A DNA stretch of 64,000 nucleotides from Trichaptum fuscoviolaceum. Lineage: Eukaryota > Basidiomycota > Agaricomycetes > Hymenochaetales > Trichaptaceae. Positions 1 through 12,000 of this stretch are shown piece by piece. The notes beneath the pieces were generated by a model. It was not told the origin of the DNA. It saw only the letters and a program-made list of their open reading frames with translations, and did no database searches. The stretch lies in the NCBI GenBank assembly GCA_910574455.1, contig CAJSYZ010000003.1, positions 2,418,001 to 2,482,000 of the forward strand, in the 5' to 3' direction. Numbering within the stretch: the stretch's first letter is position 1; each line of letters begins with the position of its first letter. The position numbers and the translations under genes are program-made.

Positions 1-291
1 GCGCATTCCTGACGTTCCACTTTAACAGTGAATGAGAAAAAAAGTATAACCCTGGCAACTCTCATTCCTGCGAACCCCTGTTTGCGGGAACCACCTCGGA
101 CAAGAACTGCATCTCGTCGAGGTTTTCCGCGCCAAGAGGGACTGGACCTGATCACCTCCCTCATTGCTTGTTCTATAGGGATCGATTCACCACGATACGC
201 AAAGAACGCGGTGGCTGAATGGAAAATTGAAAAGTCATTGCTAATATCCAGTTTATAGTGTTCAAATCCGTTGTAGTTTAATTTGGCTTGC

Positions 292-313
292 CTGCTACTA
301 CTAGTAGTAGCAG
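292..313. repeat. Perfect 22-bp palindrome, left of the transposase
   Basis: The two arms are CTGCTACTACT and its reverse complement, with no loop. It sits just downstream of the last recognisable transposase codons. Similar ACTAGT-centred tracts occur at 3757-3784 and 3828-3858, on the other side of the transposase, and again at about 62480. It may be part of the element's terminus or a target-site feature. Confidence 0.7.
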
Positions 314-339
314 AACACTTTGAGTTGGTGTTACAACTT

Positions 340-3300
340 TCGTACTTGTTGAATAAGTGTTTCTTGATGAGTTGTCGGAGTTGTCGAAGTTCTGGATAGC
401 CTTCTATTGCCGCGAGAGCATCGAGCTGTTTAGGGTACACTTTACTGGACTCTGCAAGGATAACAATAAACAAGTTGGATTTGCAGCACCAAAAGGATGT
501 TTCACTAACGTTTTTTCGAAGCCATTAACGTAAAGCTCAAAGGGTCATTCCCGCCACCCAAGCGGAGCTGGCGTTCAGCATTTCCTACGCCATGAACCGC
601 ACCACGCTGTGGCTCATCTATTAAAACTTTCGGAATCGTCCAAATCTGCAATTTCGTTGAGCTCTTGAATACCCACAATGGCATCGAAGAAGTCATCTGT
701 ATCATCAGCTTCACCTACTACTAATACGTCACGTTGTTGCATCTGCTCTCCCCCACTGGCATCAGGGTCCCTCTCAGCGTCATCCGACTCTGACTCTGAC
801 GACATATTCTTGCGCAAAACATCTCGCAAAGCTCTCCACGAAGCCTCGGCTAACGTATCATCCAGCATTCCACGCCTTTTGAAGTCTGCCCTTGATGCAA
901 TAAGTTTACTGAGTCGTTGGTTTGCTGTGATCATCTGACCCAAGGGATCATTTTTGTTTGAGCGTCGCCATGTTTCCTTGACCGCGTAAATGTGCTTATT
1001 CTCTGTGATCAATGAACATAGTCCACTCGGTGCAGCGAACAGAGGAATCATTGTAGGATAGTGGACCATGGCATGCTGTCGTGGTAGTGAGAAGTTGTCC
1101 CGGATACCCATAGCTATGAATATTTGCCGATATTGATGAAAGCAATCCAGAGAGGCTTTGATCTGATCAAGTGTTGAGGCTGTAATCGTGTACCGACGCA
1201 CAAGATAACAGAAGTCGAGAAATGCACTCAATGCATGAATTATATCATCCTGCACAATGCCCACAATAGCCGGAAGATACACCTAAGCGGTTTACATCGA
1301 CTACTATCAGCAAACGACCGCCTCGAACAAGAAGGAAAAATCACATACTTTCATAAGTGCCTTTGAATCATTGCCTGTCCATTGCTTGAAGCCTCGGCCT
1401 TCGGGGAATCTACGTAGTCCAGGAAAAGGAGCAGCGACTCTGATTCTACGCGGAGGTCAGCGATAGTATTCATATTATACAAATTGTTTGAGAATGGCAC
1501 CTTTTATCCACAATATCCAGCTCTGTTGTGGTCAAGCTCTGGCATATCCACTCGACAAGATGATCCTTGAAAACACCTTTGATGATTTGGTGCAATAGGT
1601 CCGGAGAAATGAGATCGCATATATCTGCGCGCGGAAAGTCATTGGTGAAGGGCTACGGGAAAACATAGTTCTTAGAAGCGCATCCAATGGAGAATTTGGA
1701 GCACATACCACGATATCTTGGTGGAACCCATACTCTTTGCGAATTGTTGCTCTGGTTAAGTTGTTGTCATTTACCTGCTCTATCAATCGTTCGTGTAGCT
1801 CTTTTGTTCGAGGATTTGATGCAAACTCCGGATTATCTAGGTCCTTGTGGGGAGCTGTGCATCTATATAGCCACCGTAAGCCATTTCCTCAGACTCCTAT
1901 GCGATTTTGGAAAGGATGGTACTTACTTGCAGCACCATCCAGTGCATATTGCGCATAGACTCACCTGTTCCGGATAATCGGCTATATATGAGCCGAGTCC
2001 GAGAACCGACCTACGCAAGTGACCATCAGGGCACCGGAGAATGGTCTGTTCATTGTTTATGGACATGGCGGTCTTCAGTGAACTCAAGATTCTCGATATA
2101 GATGAATGAAAAATTTGATGTCTAAAGCAACGGAAGTCATCTGACTTTTCGTACTGTCGCTCAGCTGCAAAAAAGCGTCAAAACACAATTGAATGGCTCA
2201 GTTTTTGACACACACTCTTTGGTATTGCTAAAAATGCTACAAGCTGGACTGTATTCAACTTTTGGGACCGCCGGGCCTTGTTTGATACATTTCCTATTGA
2301 GAGATATAACGGATAATATTCGTTGTTGCCAGTTCCAACGGAAACTGTTGTCTTGTCGCTCCCCAAGATCACCGGAACGAACATAGATCCATGGACTGCT
2401 TTATCTTCGGCGTAGATCTTATTCTAAGTCAAGGATAATCAGTATGTTTCCTGCGAGTTCATGAGTCATGACCTACAGCCTGTTCCCAAGCAAAATTTCC
2501 GGACATGTAATTTCTGAACACTCGTTCTTTGTCATTGATGTCATCAGATTCCTCCTTTGGCTGATATTCACGAAATGGGACATAGTCGAATTTGCCTTCT
2601 AAAGCCGTATTATCCACCAAATTTCGGATCACTTCCAAGGGATCCCGATACCATACATCATATCCTTTCCTCTTCCATGACTCGGTGTTCTCGTCTGTCG
2701 CTTTTTGGCCATTGTTGTCCGTGTAGAAGTTACTAAAGGATTTTCAAGGCACATCACCAACTCTTGTAGCGTCAATGACATTGTACAACTTTTGTGCGTC
2801 TCCATCGAGTAGCGTACTAGTGGGATCCAGATCTGAGTCATCGTCGGGCTTAGTTACGTCCAACTCAGAATATCCGCCAGATTTCGCGTTCTTCACAGAC
2901 TGAATTCGCTGGTAAGCCTTCATGATTCCGAGAAGCTTTGTTGTATTACCAGCAGACATTTGCTCATCGCGATAAAGAAAGTCTGCGAGCTCAAAATCTG
3001 CTCGGCACGAATAGGGAGACCAGTCATTTGGTGCAGGTTCATTTCGCGGAACAGGTGGTTCGTCGTTTTCTAAGTTGTTTCCTTCCGCATCACACGGGGT
3101 GGCTGCACGATGTTTTTCATCAGAGTGCTATCAAACCGAGGACAATATACTTGGTGCGCACCATTCATATATCTGTGATACACCTTTAGGTCACCATCAC
3201 TCTCCTCATGATCTCCAACGTCGAAGTCCAAATCTTCAGAGGATGCACTACGGCCACTGTCACTTCCGGTGCCAGAATGGGACAGAGAATCAGGTCTGTC

Positions 3301-3654
3301 TAGGTCTTGAAGCAGCTCGTCTCGGCCTATACTGAGCATCGAGATATCCTGTGTAAGCATGGAAATATCGTAATCGTAGGAGTCAGGGCCACTCTCAAAA
3401 TGCCCCTCTGTTGGAAGTTCGGACGACCTCGGTAGAGGTTGAGGAGTTGGAGCTCGTGTGGGTCGAATAGGTGAAGGATCATAGTAGTCGTGACCACAGG
3501 CAGTAGATCTTGCCACGGATGACATCGGATGAGCTGAATATTCATGTCTTGCTCTTCCAGATTGACTCTTGAACGTCCTACTACAGCTGGGCAAGGTGCA
3601 TCGAATAGTTGGTGGAAAATGAAGGGGATCGTGCTTTTTCCGTGTCGCTGGCAT
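340..3654 (-). pseudogene. Plavaka-type DNA transposase, decayed copy
   Basis: Reading the minus strand from 3654 gives the usual order of a Plavaka (CACTA-related) transposase of basidiomycetes. First comes a C2H2-like finger (CTLPSC...H-x4-H). Then follow a low-complexity acidic stretch, a segment ending FLYRDEQMSAGN, the hallmark MFVPVILGSDKTTVS...YYPLYLSIGN (about 2390-2220), and RCPDGHLRR..YIADYPEQ (about 2030-1960). PDLLHQIIKGVFKDHLVEW lies near 1600-1540. A C-terminal DUF6830-like part follows (1280-840), with further homologous sequence down to about 340. The copy looks broken. After RVMRKE at about 3080 the reading frame must shift by one base to continue as NNLENDEPP. At 2744-2746 a TGA stands where the alignment needs Trp (VP-W-KSFSNFY). 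Other joins may be true introns. The alternative start at 3756 would translate the repeat cluster and is unlikely. Family assignment rests on remembered motif similarity. Confidence 0.8.
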
Positions 3655-3689
3655 ATCAATGTAACCTTCAGTAGTACATGTCGATGATT

Positions 3690-3930
3690 GGGACTCACAG
3701 CTGAGTGCCAGCAGGCTGGCAGTGAGTGAACTTGAACCTGAGTTTAAATTAGTCATAGTACTACTAGTACTACTGGTAGTACGGTAAGGCTGCCAGCCTG
3801 AGTGCAGTGCCAGCCTGAGTGCCAGTGAGTACTAGTACTAGTACTACTAGTAGTAGTAAGTCACACACTGTGGCAGCCTGGCCAGTGGCAGCCTGAGTGA
3901 GTGGGCGTAAATTTTCAACTTGTCTAAGAT
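3690..3930. repeat. Cluster of GCCAGCCTGAGTG-type repeats and ACTAGT palindromes
   Basis: Short variants of one motif recur: GTGCCAGCAGGCTGGCAG, GGCTGCCAGCCTGAGTGC, GTGCCAGCCTGAGTGCC and GTGGCAGCCTGAGTGAGTG. They are interspersed with two TACTAGTACTAC-type tracts. The cluster lies between the divergent starts of the transposase (3654, minus) and the next gene (4011, plus). Such subterminal repeats are typical of CACTA-like element ends, where the transposase binds, so this may be one end of the Plavaka element. No exact terminal inverted repeat or target duplication could be fixed by eye. Confidence 0.55.
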
Positions 3931-4010
3931 AGACGCCCCCGCCTCCCTGATCTTGAACTAGCACCTTCGATCCATCTTATTATCACCCAAGTCTCAAAAC
4001 ACTGCACAAA

Positions 4011-7000
4011 ATGTCAACTCGAAGACAGACGAGGGCTAAGAACAATAACCAGCACCCCGGAGCAGTAGTTGACCAACTCAGAACAAGACGAACAAAGGAG
4101 GAGATATTGCGGGAGAAGGAAGAAAAAGACAAAAGGAAAGTACAGCAGGCAGCGGGCGGGATGAGGCATTGAAGGAGAAGGAGGAGAAGGAAAAAACAGA
4201 AGGAAGAACGGGCAGCTTTCCGCAGAGCTGCGGCCCAGCAAGTCGCGGTCGCGAAAGAGAGGAAAAAACTCGCTGCGGAGCAGAAACGGGCAGCAAAAGA
4301 ACAAGAGGCAGCTGACAAGGTACGAAAGAAGGTGACTGCAGCAGAAAACCAAGAAGCAGCGATGCTAGAGACCGTAGAAATTGAAAACAATTTGTCGAAG
4401 GCTCTTGAGACACGCACCCAGATGGGCTCAACAGTGCCTAAACTCGCTGGAAAACGTGGATGTAGGAAGCCGAAGGGCGAAGCTAGTAGTAAGTCTTCAA
4501 CCTCAGATCAGTAATTACATAGCTTTGAACTGGCGTAAGCAGGCTCGAAGAACGATGTTAAAGACGTGTCGGGTTGTGAAGTTGAATACAACGAAGACTT
4601 AGACATTGGTGAGTTATACTGCCTATACATTTTCAGATGTTTTCGAAGCTTGGAGGTTGACTACTTTGACTCACAATATGAAGCGGCGAGTACGGATGCG
4701 TCAAACAGAAAGCCTGCAAAAAAGGCTAGGAAAGAAGATCCCAAAGGTGAACTTCCATTTCGCACCCGTGTGCAGACCGCAAAGACGTCGAGATCTGCCG
4801 CCACTCCAAGCAACATTTTCTTTCACGCACCTGCCGGACAGAACGAGAGCCTTTCTGGTGAAGAAACGGATATAATAGACTCGCCCGCTACGTCAAAGCG
4901 GGACGACAAGACAAAGCGACCTGCCAGGGCGCTTCGCAACACAGATGAATCCACTTTCATTGGTGAAGAGGATGGAGGACTTGAGGTGGCTGGGATAGAC
5001 TCGAGAGGGATCAATTTGTGAGTTTAAATTTGAAATCTTGCAATGCGTACGGGATCAATTTCTGGAATGCACGATGTAATGGTAAGTGTGAAGCTTGATT
5101 TAGACTCAGCTAAAGCTCATAGTTTGATCCACTGGCAACTAGATTACTAATGTTCATGCTAAAGAAGCGGATCATGACGCTCCGACAACGGGATCAAATT
5201 TCCTTCTACCTACAACGATGACACTCTCGTCTTTGTTACCATATTATGAGCTTCGCTGACGCCAAGCTACACTAGACACAGCATCTCATTGCAAGACAAT
5301 GAAAACTTAAGTCCTTGGGAGGATGAAGGAGAAACAATAACCCTCGCAAGCTATCATGGTGTAAAGAATAGCTCAATCAGCGTGCAACAGACAGCACATT
5401 TTGTCGATTCGGACACAAATATTGTGAGTTGACGGAACATTAGAATGGCAGATGCAGTCTGAATACCTTGCTTGTAGGGCGAAAGCGATCCGAGGAGGCT
5501 GACAAGGCCGGCTCAAGCTAGTGTGAGTGTGACTTATTACTGTTCGATTCACGTCAGTTACCCCATGACCGTTTGATCATATCCCTTCGTTATTATTTTT
5601 CTGCCAACTGTCGTGTAATGAACAGGATGGAGGTAGCAGCAACTTGAACTCAAAGAAAAGGAAGTTGCTGCGCGACACTCTCTCCGGGTCGCAGGTTTCA
5701 ACGGTAAGCGACGTCATATCATTCCTACCTTTTCCAATCTACTAACCAATCCCTTTCCGTACTTGAGGATAAGAACAACGAGACAAAACCAGGTGGACAG
5801 GTGAGTGCCAGACAGTGAAGCACAGTGATCCTCATGCTACATCCTTCCTTCATTGCTTGCTGAATTGATCTTTGGACAGGATGCAAACAAGAGAACTGCC
5901 AATTCGCAGCTCAGCGCACCGGTAAGTCCCATCTTAATCCAGTTTCTCTCGTTTCCCCCTGATTTATGGTTGTAAGGTGCATTCACTAGCCTTGGAACCC
6001 CGTATACAGGTATGTGTGGGCGTCGATGCACCGTAGGCTCACTTCCGCTGTAGCAACTGTTCGTTCCCTTCCTCACATCGGGTTGATCACTAATTTGTGC
6101 CTATAAATAGGACATCATAGTCACAAAAAACAGAAAGAGAAAGTCGCCACCGGACATCGACTCCCAGGTTGATGTGGTAATTCTTCCACCTTCACGTGTA
6201 ATGGATTCCTTCATGTTTATGTTTACTTACTTTACACCATCTCAATAGGCTAGTAAGAGTGTCAAGGTCAAGAAGTCATTGTTGACTGGCATGGACACAC
6301 AGGTCGGTGCCACAGTAAGTGTCAATTCTTTGGTAGCCGGCATTTTAAGTTCGTTTCTGACCGGGCGAAAAGGACTTGAGTAAGAAGAGGAAACCCTCTG
6401 ACACTCCTTATCGGCCTGTGGCCGACACGACGGTAATTGCTTCCTTTCGAGCTGCTCACTTGCCATGGATAACAGCTTTCTGACGTGTTGCAGTCTGAGA
6501 TTGGATCCGCTACCTCACATCGCAAGAGGCAGTCGCTGGTGGCTGATAATGAAGCAAGTGTGGGTCGATTGATACACTCTGAATATGAGCATTCACTCAC
6601 TATTCTTATTAGACCGGTGGTCGAAAGATGCCGTTAGCACCCCGAACACAGTCGCTTGCAATGACAAGAGTATCCTGCACTCCCGGACCCGAAGTGTTAG
6701 TGACTGGGGCTTATCCTGGTCATCGCAAAGTCTCTCGGACTACTAGCTCAGTGTGTCGAATCAAATTCATTTCTATGACATATTTTTGCTGATTCACTTA
6801 TATGCAGACATCAGTGGGGCTGGAGGACAAGGGCCAAAATGAAGGAAAGGAAGGATCTCGCGTGCCAGGCAGAAAAAGGGCGACGAACCAGTGTCTCCCT
6901 CCCGGTACTCAGGCCGGTTGGACTCATATTTTATTACCTTCACTATTTCGCGCAGTGGGAAAGTCCATCACGCCATGGCAAAACCCGGACAATGAGTTCA

Positions 7001-8280
7001 TCAGCACACTGTGGGGGAAAGTGTTTGATTCTGTGGAACTAAGTTACGAAACACAGTTCGCCGACATCTGTTCTCTAGTTGAGTCATTCTTAGTTATCTT
7101 CAAGTTACCTTTACCAGATTGAGATGCAATCCTTGTATTTCAGGCGGCCCAGAGATGCTCTGATAGCTGGCGCAAGAAACTGTTTGAGAAAGCTGAGCAT
7201 TCAGTTGCGAGTTTTATCAGCAGCGAACAATCAAAGTCAATGCAAAACGAAGCAATTGTGAAGACGTTGCAGACGCTAGTTGATAAGAAGAAAGCCGAAC
7301 CGTTTCTATGGGAAAGCTGGTATAGTATGGAGAGGGTAAGTAAAAGAGTATTTATTGTCGCATTTTGTGTCCATGTATTGACCCTAAATGTACAGAAGCA
7401 AGGACTGTTCTGCTCTGACCTTGTGGTCTCAGTGTTGTCCGTACACATTGTATTGGCCATGGGTCGGCATAAAATACTGGACAGAAACACCATAGGAAAG
7501 CCTATCGGTGCCCTCGCCCTTGCGGCAACAGCGGTATCTATTTTTTTCAGTACTTATATTGTCCTTATTCGCTGATCTTCTCATGGATAGGTCAAGGTTG
7601 CCATTGATAAACAGGTGGCTCGGTTGCAAAATATCAAAGAAGAACTTGGCGGCGCTGAGTGGTATTTCACTAGCGCTCTGTGGCAGCCTCATACGGACGA
7701 CTATGTTAACTTATTGTCGAATCCCTCTTTCTTCACTGAATCAAACTGGGAAAAGGTTCGATCCCGCCTCCTAGCTTACGATGCCAGTACAGATATCGAT
7801 ACGAGAAAGAACACCGAACTTGTTGGATCGGGTATCACTGGCAGGGACTTTTCCTTGTACTTTGACATCGTAGATGCAGATTCGACCTGCGAGAAAGCGT
7901 ATGACGAAGGCGCTGGTAATTGGGAAGACGGGAGCGATGATAAGGGCGACGAGCGTGAAGGAGCTGAGCATAGAAGCGATGTTGAAGGTGATGCAGAGGA
8001 CAAGGATGCCGATGCTAAAGGAGATGACGACCTGAGTGAGAGCGGGTACGAGGGCGCTGACAAGATTGAGGGCGAGGACAAGGACAAGGGCGCGGACGAG
8101 GACGAGGGCGCGGACGAGGACGAGGGCGCGGACGAGGACGAGGGCGCGGACGAGGACGAGGACGAGGGCGCGGACGAGGGCGCGGACGAGGGCGCGGAGA
8201 AGGATCCAGGCGGAGATGGCGATAATGAGGAGGACGACGCTTCAAAATGGGATTCGGCCACGGACTGCGTAGACTTCTAA
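4011..8280 (+). CDS. Uncharacterised multi-exon gene with coiled-coil start, basic exons and acidic tail
   Basis: I do not recognise the family. The start MSTRRQTRAKNNNQHPGAVV is followed by a Lys/Glu/Ala-rich coiled coil (4080-4390). That frame holds an in-frame TGA at 4170-4172 and continues open after it, so the copy may carry a nonsense change or use a later start. From about 4490 to 7100 the gene breaks into small exons. Four run in a row with phase 0 at both ends (5880-5921, 6111-6176, 6249-6314, 6373-6432; 42, 66, 66 and 60 nt). The last three each carry a KNRKRKS/KVKKS/KKRKPS-type basic patch that looks like a nuclear signal. The conserved-looking part is 7144-7900 (WRKKLFEKAEH, PFLWESWY, GRHKILDRN..GKPIGALALAATAV), followed by an acidic tail with GADEDE repeats. 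It lies head to head with the transposase and might belong to the same mobile unit; that is inference. Exon borders in 5030-5860 and 6560-7140 are uncertain. Confidence 0.55.
8069..8205 (+). repeat. In-frame tandem repeat encoding GADEDE units
   Basis: About five copies of an 18-nt unit (GACGAGGACGAGGGCGCG and shortened 9-nt forms) encode an Asp/Glu-rich tail just before the stop codon of the preceding gene. All changes are multiples of three bases, so the frame is kept. The antisense and shifted frames are also open here, an artefact of the repeat. Confidence 0.85.
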
Positions 8281-9016
8281 GGGCAAATTGTTCACTGGTG
8301 AGCCTCTTCGTTTCGTCTCTGTCCGTGCGCTCAATAACTTATTACCATCGACTCGCAGAGCAGCCTTCGTTTCTACTGGCACGCCAAAGAACATGCAGAA
8401 TTGAAGGCACGGTAGCGAAATGGGCCTGCCACTGCCCGTGGCAGTGGTTCAGAATCGTGTTGTGGCGGGTTCCATGATAGTGACTGCTATGCTTAGTCTT
8501 GTGTAAATGACTGATGTACTTGAACGCTGAGGCACTGATAGCTACTTACCGTTGTCTTATATTACTTCTGATGCAATGAAATACTTGGATCGTTCTTATG
8601 CACTTGAACTCTTGAGCACTGCAGTTTGTCTTACAACACTTGTCTCCTGCTGTAATTAAAGGATGAAGCACTGAAGCACTGGAGCACTGGGGTACAGATT
8701 GCCTGAAACACTTAGAGCACTGATTCAGCCAACTCGCCCTTATTTCAGCCAACTGGTCCTGAATAATGGGAGGACATGCATGAATAAGTGCGGTTTGCCT
8801 TATTCAGACTTCAAGTCACTCAGGACGTTTAAGTAACGCTTAAGTCACTTTCAGCAGAAAGTAGTTTCCCTGATGCACTGGCAGTGATCTCAGGCTCAAA
8901 ACGTTTGCATCCTGTTCAGCCCTGCACTCCGGGCCCGCCTTATTCTCTTCCACTGCCAGTGTGGCTCTTTGCTTGCCACCCTTCTCTTTTCTCGATTTCT
9001 TTTTCTCGTTTGCTAG
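8281..9016. repeat. Intergenic stretch with AGCACTG repeats and CACTG palindromes
   Basis: No gene is supported. An inverted repeat CCACTGCCCGTGGCAGTGG lies at 8429-8447 (8-bp arms, 3-nt loop). AGCACTG is repeated at least five times between 8610 and 8720, and TTCAGCCAACT twice at about 8722-8755. Two 11-bp palindromes, CACTGGCAGTG at 8876-8886 and CACTGCCAGTG at 8951-8961, bracket the last part before the Dicer start. The motifs share the CACTG/GGCAG core with the cluster at 3690-3930, so this may be the far end of a transposon or the debris of several. The Dicer promoter must also lie here. Confidence 0.5.
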
Positions 9017-12000
9017 ATGTTGAAAATATGGAAAAAATCATGGAAGAAGGAAGACAGTGCAGGGCAAGACAGTGGCCAGGGCACTCAGTCGAGGGGGCAA
9101 GACGATGTCAGGGATCCCACTCCATCCCAATCATCTGCTGTGTCCCCCGAGTTTGAACACGATCCCAATGGTCCTGTCTCGTCCACAGCACTACCGAAGT
9201 CAGAAGTAGCTGTCCACAATACCCGTACTCACGATGAGCTGGATGACATGCAATCCGAGCGTCCTTCCAAACGTCGTCGTACGGAGGCACCGATTAAGGA
9301 GGCTACCGTAGATGCTTTGTCCAAACGTCTCCCCGAGGTCATGGATATCGATGCAGAATCTCCAACAAATATTCATTCTCATTCAGATGCCATCATAGCA
9401 GAGGCAAAGCAAGGAAATAGTTAGTGTGACAAGCTTAGACTTTCTTCGCGTCTAACGTCTTTTTAGCACTTGCTTATTTTAAGACTGAATCTCGTGAGTA
9501 CATCAATGTCTTTTGCTTGTCGCCTGTCTAATAGACGAGACAGAGAAGGTAACGATATTCTGCGACCTACTAACATGGGCCTGTTGCGTGGAGAGGGACA
9601 GACCTTACACAGGAATTGCTCGGAGACGTCGGACGGCTTTGGTTGTGGTCGAGTGAGTCGCTTTCGTCGTCAGCTTATTTCCTGGTCTTAATTGACTTCC
9701 AGTGACATGGCGATGATGACGATACGGGCTTCCCAAATTGCAGAAGTAACGAAACTTTCTATAGGTGTTTACACCCCTGCATTTCATAGCTCACAAATGA
9801 ACCACTGGCTCGAGCTAGTGTATAAGGACGTGATTTTAGTCTGTGCTGACGTAGGTTCTTCACTGTTCAGCTCTGTCTTGTCACTGACTTGACTTTTTAG
9901 CATTTTCTTGAGTCTCTGAGCACGGGATCGTTGGCCATTTCTCAAATACATTACATGATAATAGACGATATCATGTCTCTGAAGGACACTACAGGACATC
10001 CAGTGACAAAAGTCATGAAGGAATACTATAGGATTACGGATAAATTATCCAGACCTAAGCTCTTCGGGGCTTTTGTGGTACCTTCGTTCTTCTTGGACCT
10101 CTCCATACTTAAGCTGGAGGACATACTGGACGCTCGACTCCCTGGCATCACTGTCGAAATGCGTGAAAGCCTGACTTCTCTTCCAGATAAGCCTCTGGAA
10201 CTTGTAGTCTTTTATGACCCTCAAGTCAAACTCGTTGAAACCCCTTTGCAGAAACGTCTCCGAAATCATGATCCCCGCATGTCAGTCTACCGAAAATACC
10301 ATCGCAATGCCAAGCATGTTCTTGCCGAAATCGGTTCTTGCGCTTGTGATCTCGTATGGCGCCGTGCTCTGAGGGAGATTGAAGCAGAATCTGGCCACGA
10401 TGAACCTATATACGAGGAGGAGGACGAGATACAGGCTGGCTCTGATACTGCAATCCGAAAAGCAAAAAGCAACTTTAGAGATACAATAAAGAATTGGCGA
10501 TTTGCGATGCCCAACCTCGATTTTTCTTCCCGTGAATTTAACGTGACTCCGAAATTCGCAAAACTTGTGCAGATCCTTAAGGCATGTGAACCCCAAGGAG
10601 ATGTTTTTCGTGGCATTATCTTCGGTGCGTTTTCCCCATAATATGATATTTCTAGAAGAAAACTTAAACAAAGGATAGTACAAAAGCGTTGTACCTCTTA
10701 TATCATAACTGATCTCTTGAGGATGCTCGACTATCATGTTGGATTCTTGCGACTACAAACGCTGACTGGGCATGGACCTTCCGCTGAGCTCTCCACTCAA
10801 GTAAGTGCCCTGATAGTTGTCCTGTGCGTTGCACTCATTATAGTTCACACGTCCAGAGAGACATTTTGGACGGATTTAAGTCAGGACTTTACAATCTTTT
10901 GGTAGTTACCAAGTATGCAGAAGACCTGGACATCGCGCCGGCAACTATTGTGATACGGTTGGTCTTTATCTCTATACTGGTTGTACTCATTTAACGCCAC
11001 CGACAGTTATGATTTATTCGATAGTCTAGTTTCTTACGCTCTCTGCCGTTCTCGTGCGAAAGGGAAAGAATGCCATTTAGTCCACATGGCAGAACGTGGT
11101 AGTGACCTTCATCGCCGCTCTCTTTCTCGGTTTGCCGCTCGCGATGCACGCTTCGAGCTTTGGGTACAACGACTATCGAATGACCCCGGAAGTGCAATAC
11201 CACCTTTCCCATTGCGAGAGACGATCGATCCGTATAGATCAGATAGCGACGACGAAGAAAATGACCCTTCAAATTACATTAAGGATCCTACAACGGGCGG
11301 AAAGATATACATGCAAGATGCTATCACTGTCCTGTACCGTTTCGTGTCACAGCTAAAGGTACCTCATAATCAAGATGGTGCACTCTTGGGACCTCTTTTC
11401 GAATATGAAGAACTACAGGGTAGCTCCTTTGGAACGTCCGCATTCATATGTACCGTGCTCCTGCCTCCTGCCTCACCAGTTACCAGAGTGTCTGGTTCCC
11501 CTTGCACTTCGCTTGCTCACGCAAGACGTACAGCTTGTTATCAAACATGCAGTGAGCTCTTTAACCGTGGTATCCTCGGCTATCGACTGTTCCCGCGTCC
11601 TCCGTTACCGACAAGTCGACCTCAACGGCCTAGCTACATTTCAACGCAAGCAATGGGGGAGCAAAGCGACATTGATGACGATGAAATTGATCTTCCTATG
11701 AAATCGAAGGAAGGACAAAGCAAATCCACGGGTGCAAGGGCGTATCCTCGAAAGTTCCCTGATTTCTGGCGTGCTTCCTTGCCAATAATGCGCGGGTGCT
11801 TATATCCTACAGTCATAACCCCTGTTATTGATTCGGCAGTGATCAAGGAAAATGGTGGACCCTATGCTCCCATGCTACTATTGACCCGACTGCCGTTACC
11901 ACCTATAGAAGCCTTCAAGGTCTTTTTCTCCGGATTGGCCGGTAGAGTGTTTTTCACTCGAGCTGCGTCCTTCGAAGTAGACGAGGAACAAATGCAAGAT

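Noticed and set aside
7776..8261. Long Ser/Pro/Ala-rich minus-strand frame
   Set aside because: It is the antisense of the acidic tandem repeat; a repeat of length divisible by three leaves all frames open.
8015..8272. Arg/Pro- and Arg/Thr-rich repeat frames on both strands
   Set aside because: Same GADEDE repeat read in other frames; no start context or flanking coding signal.
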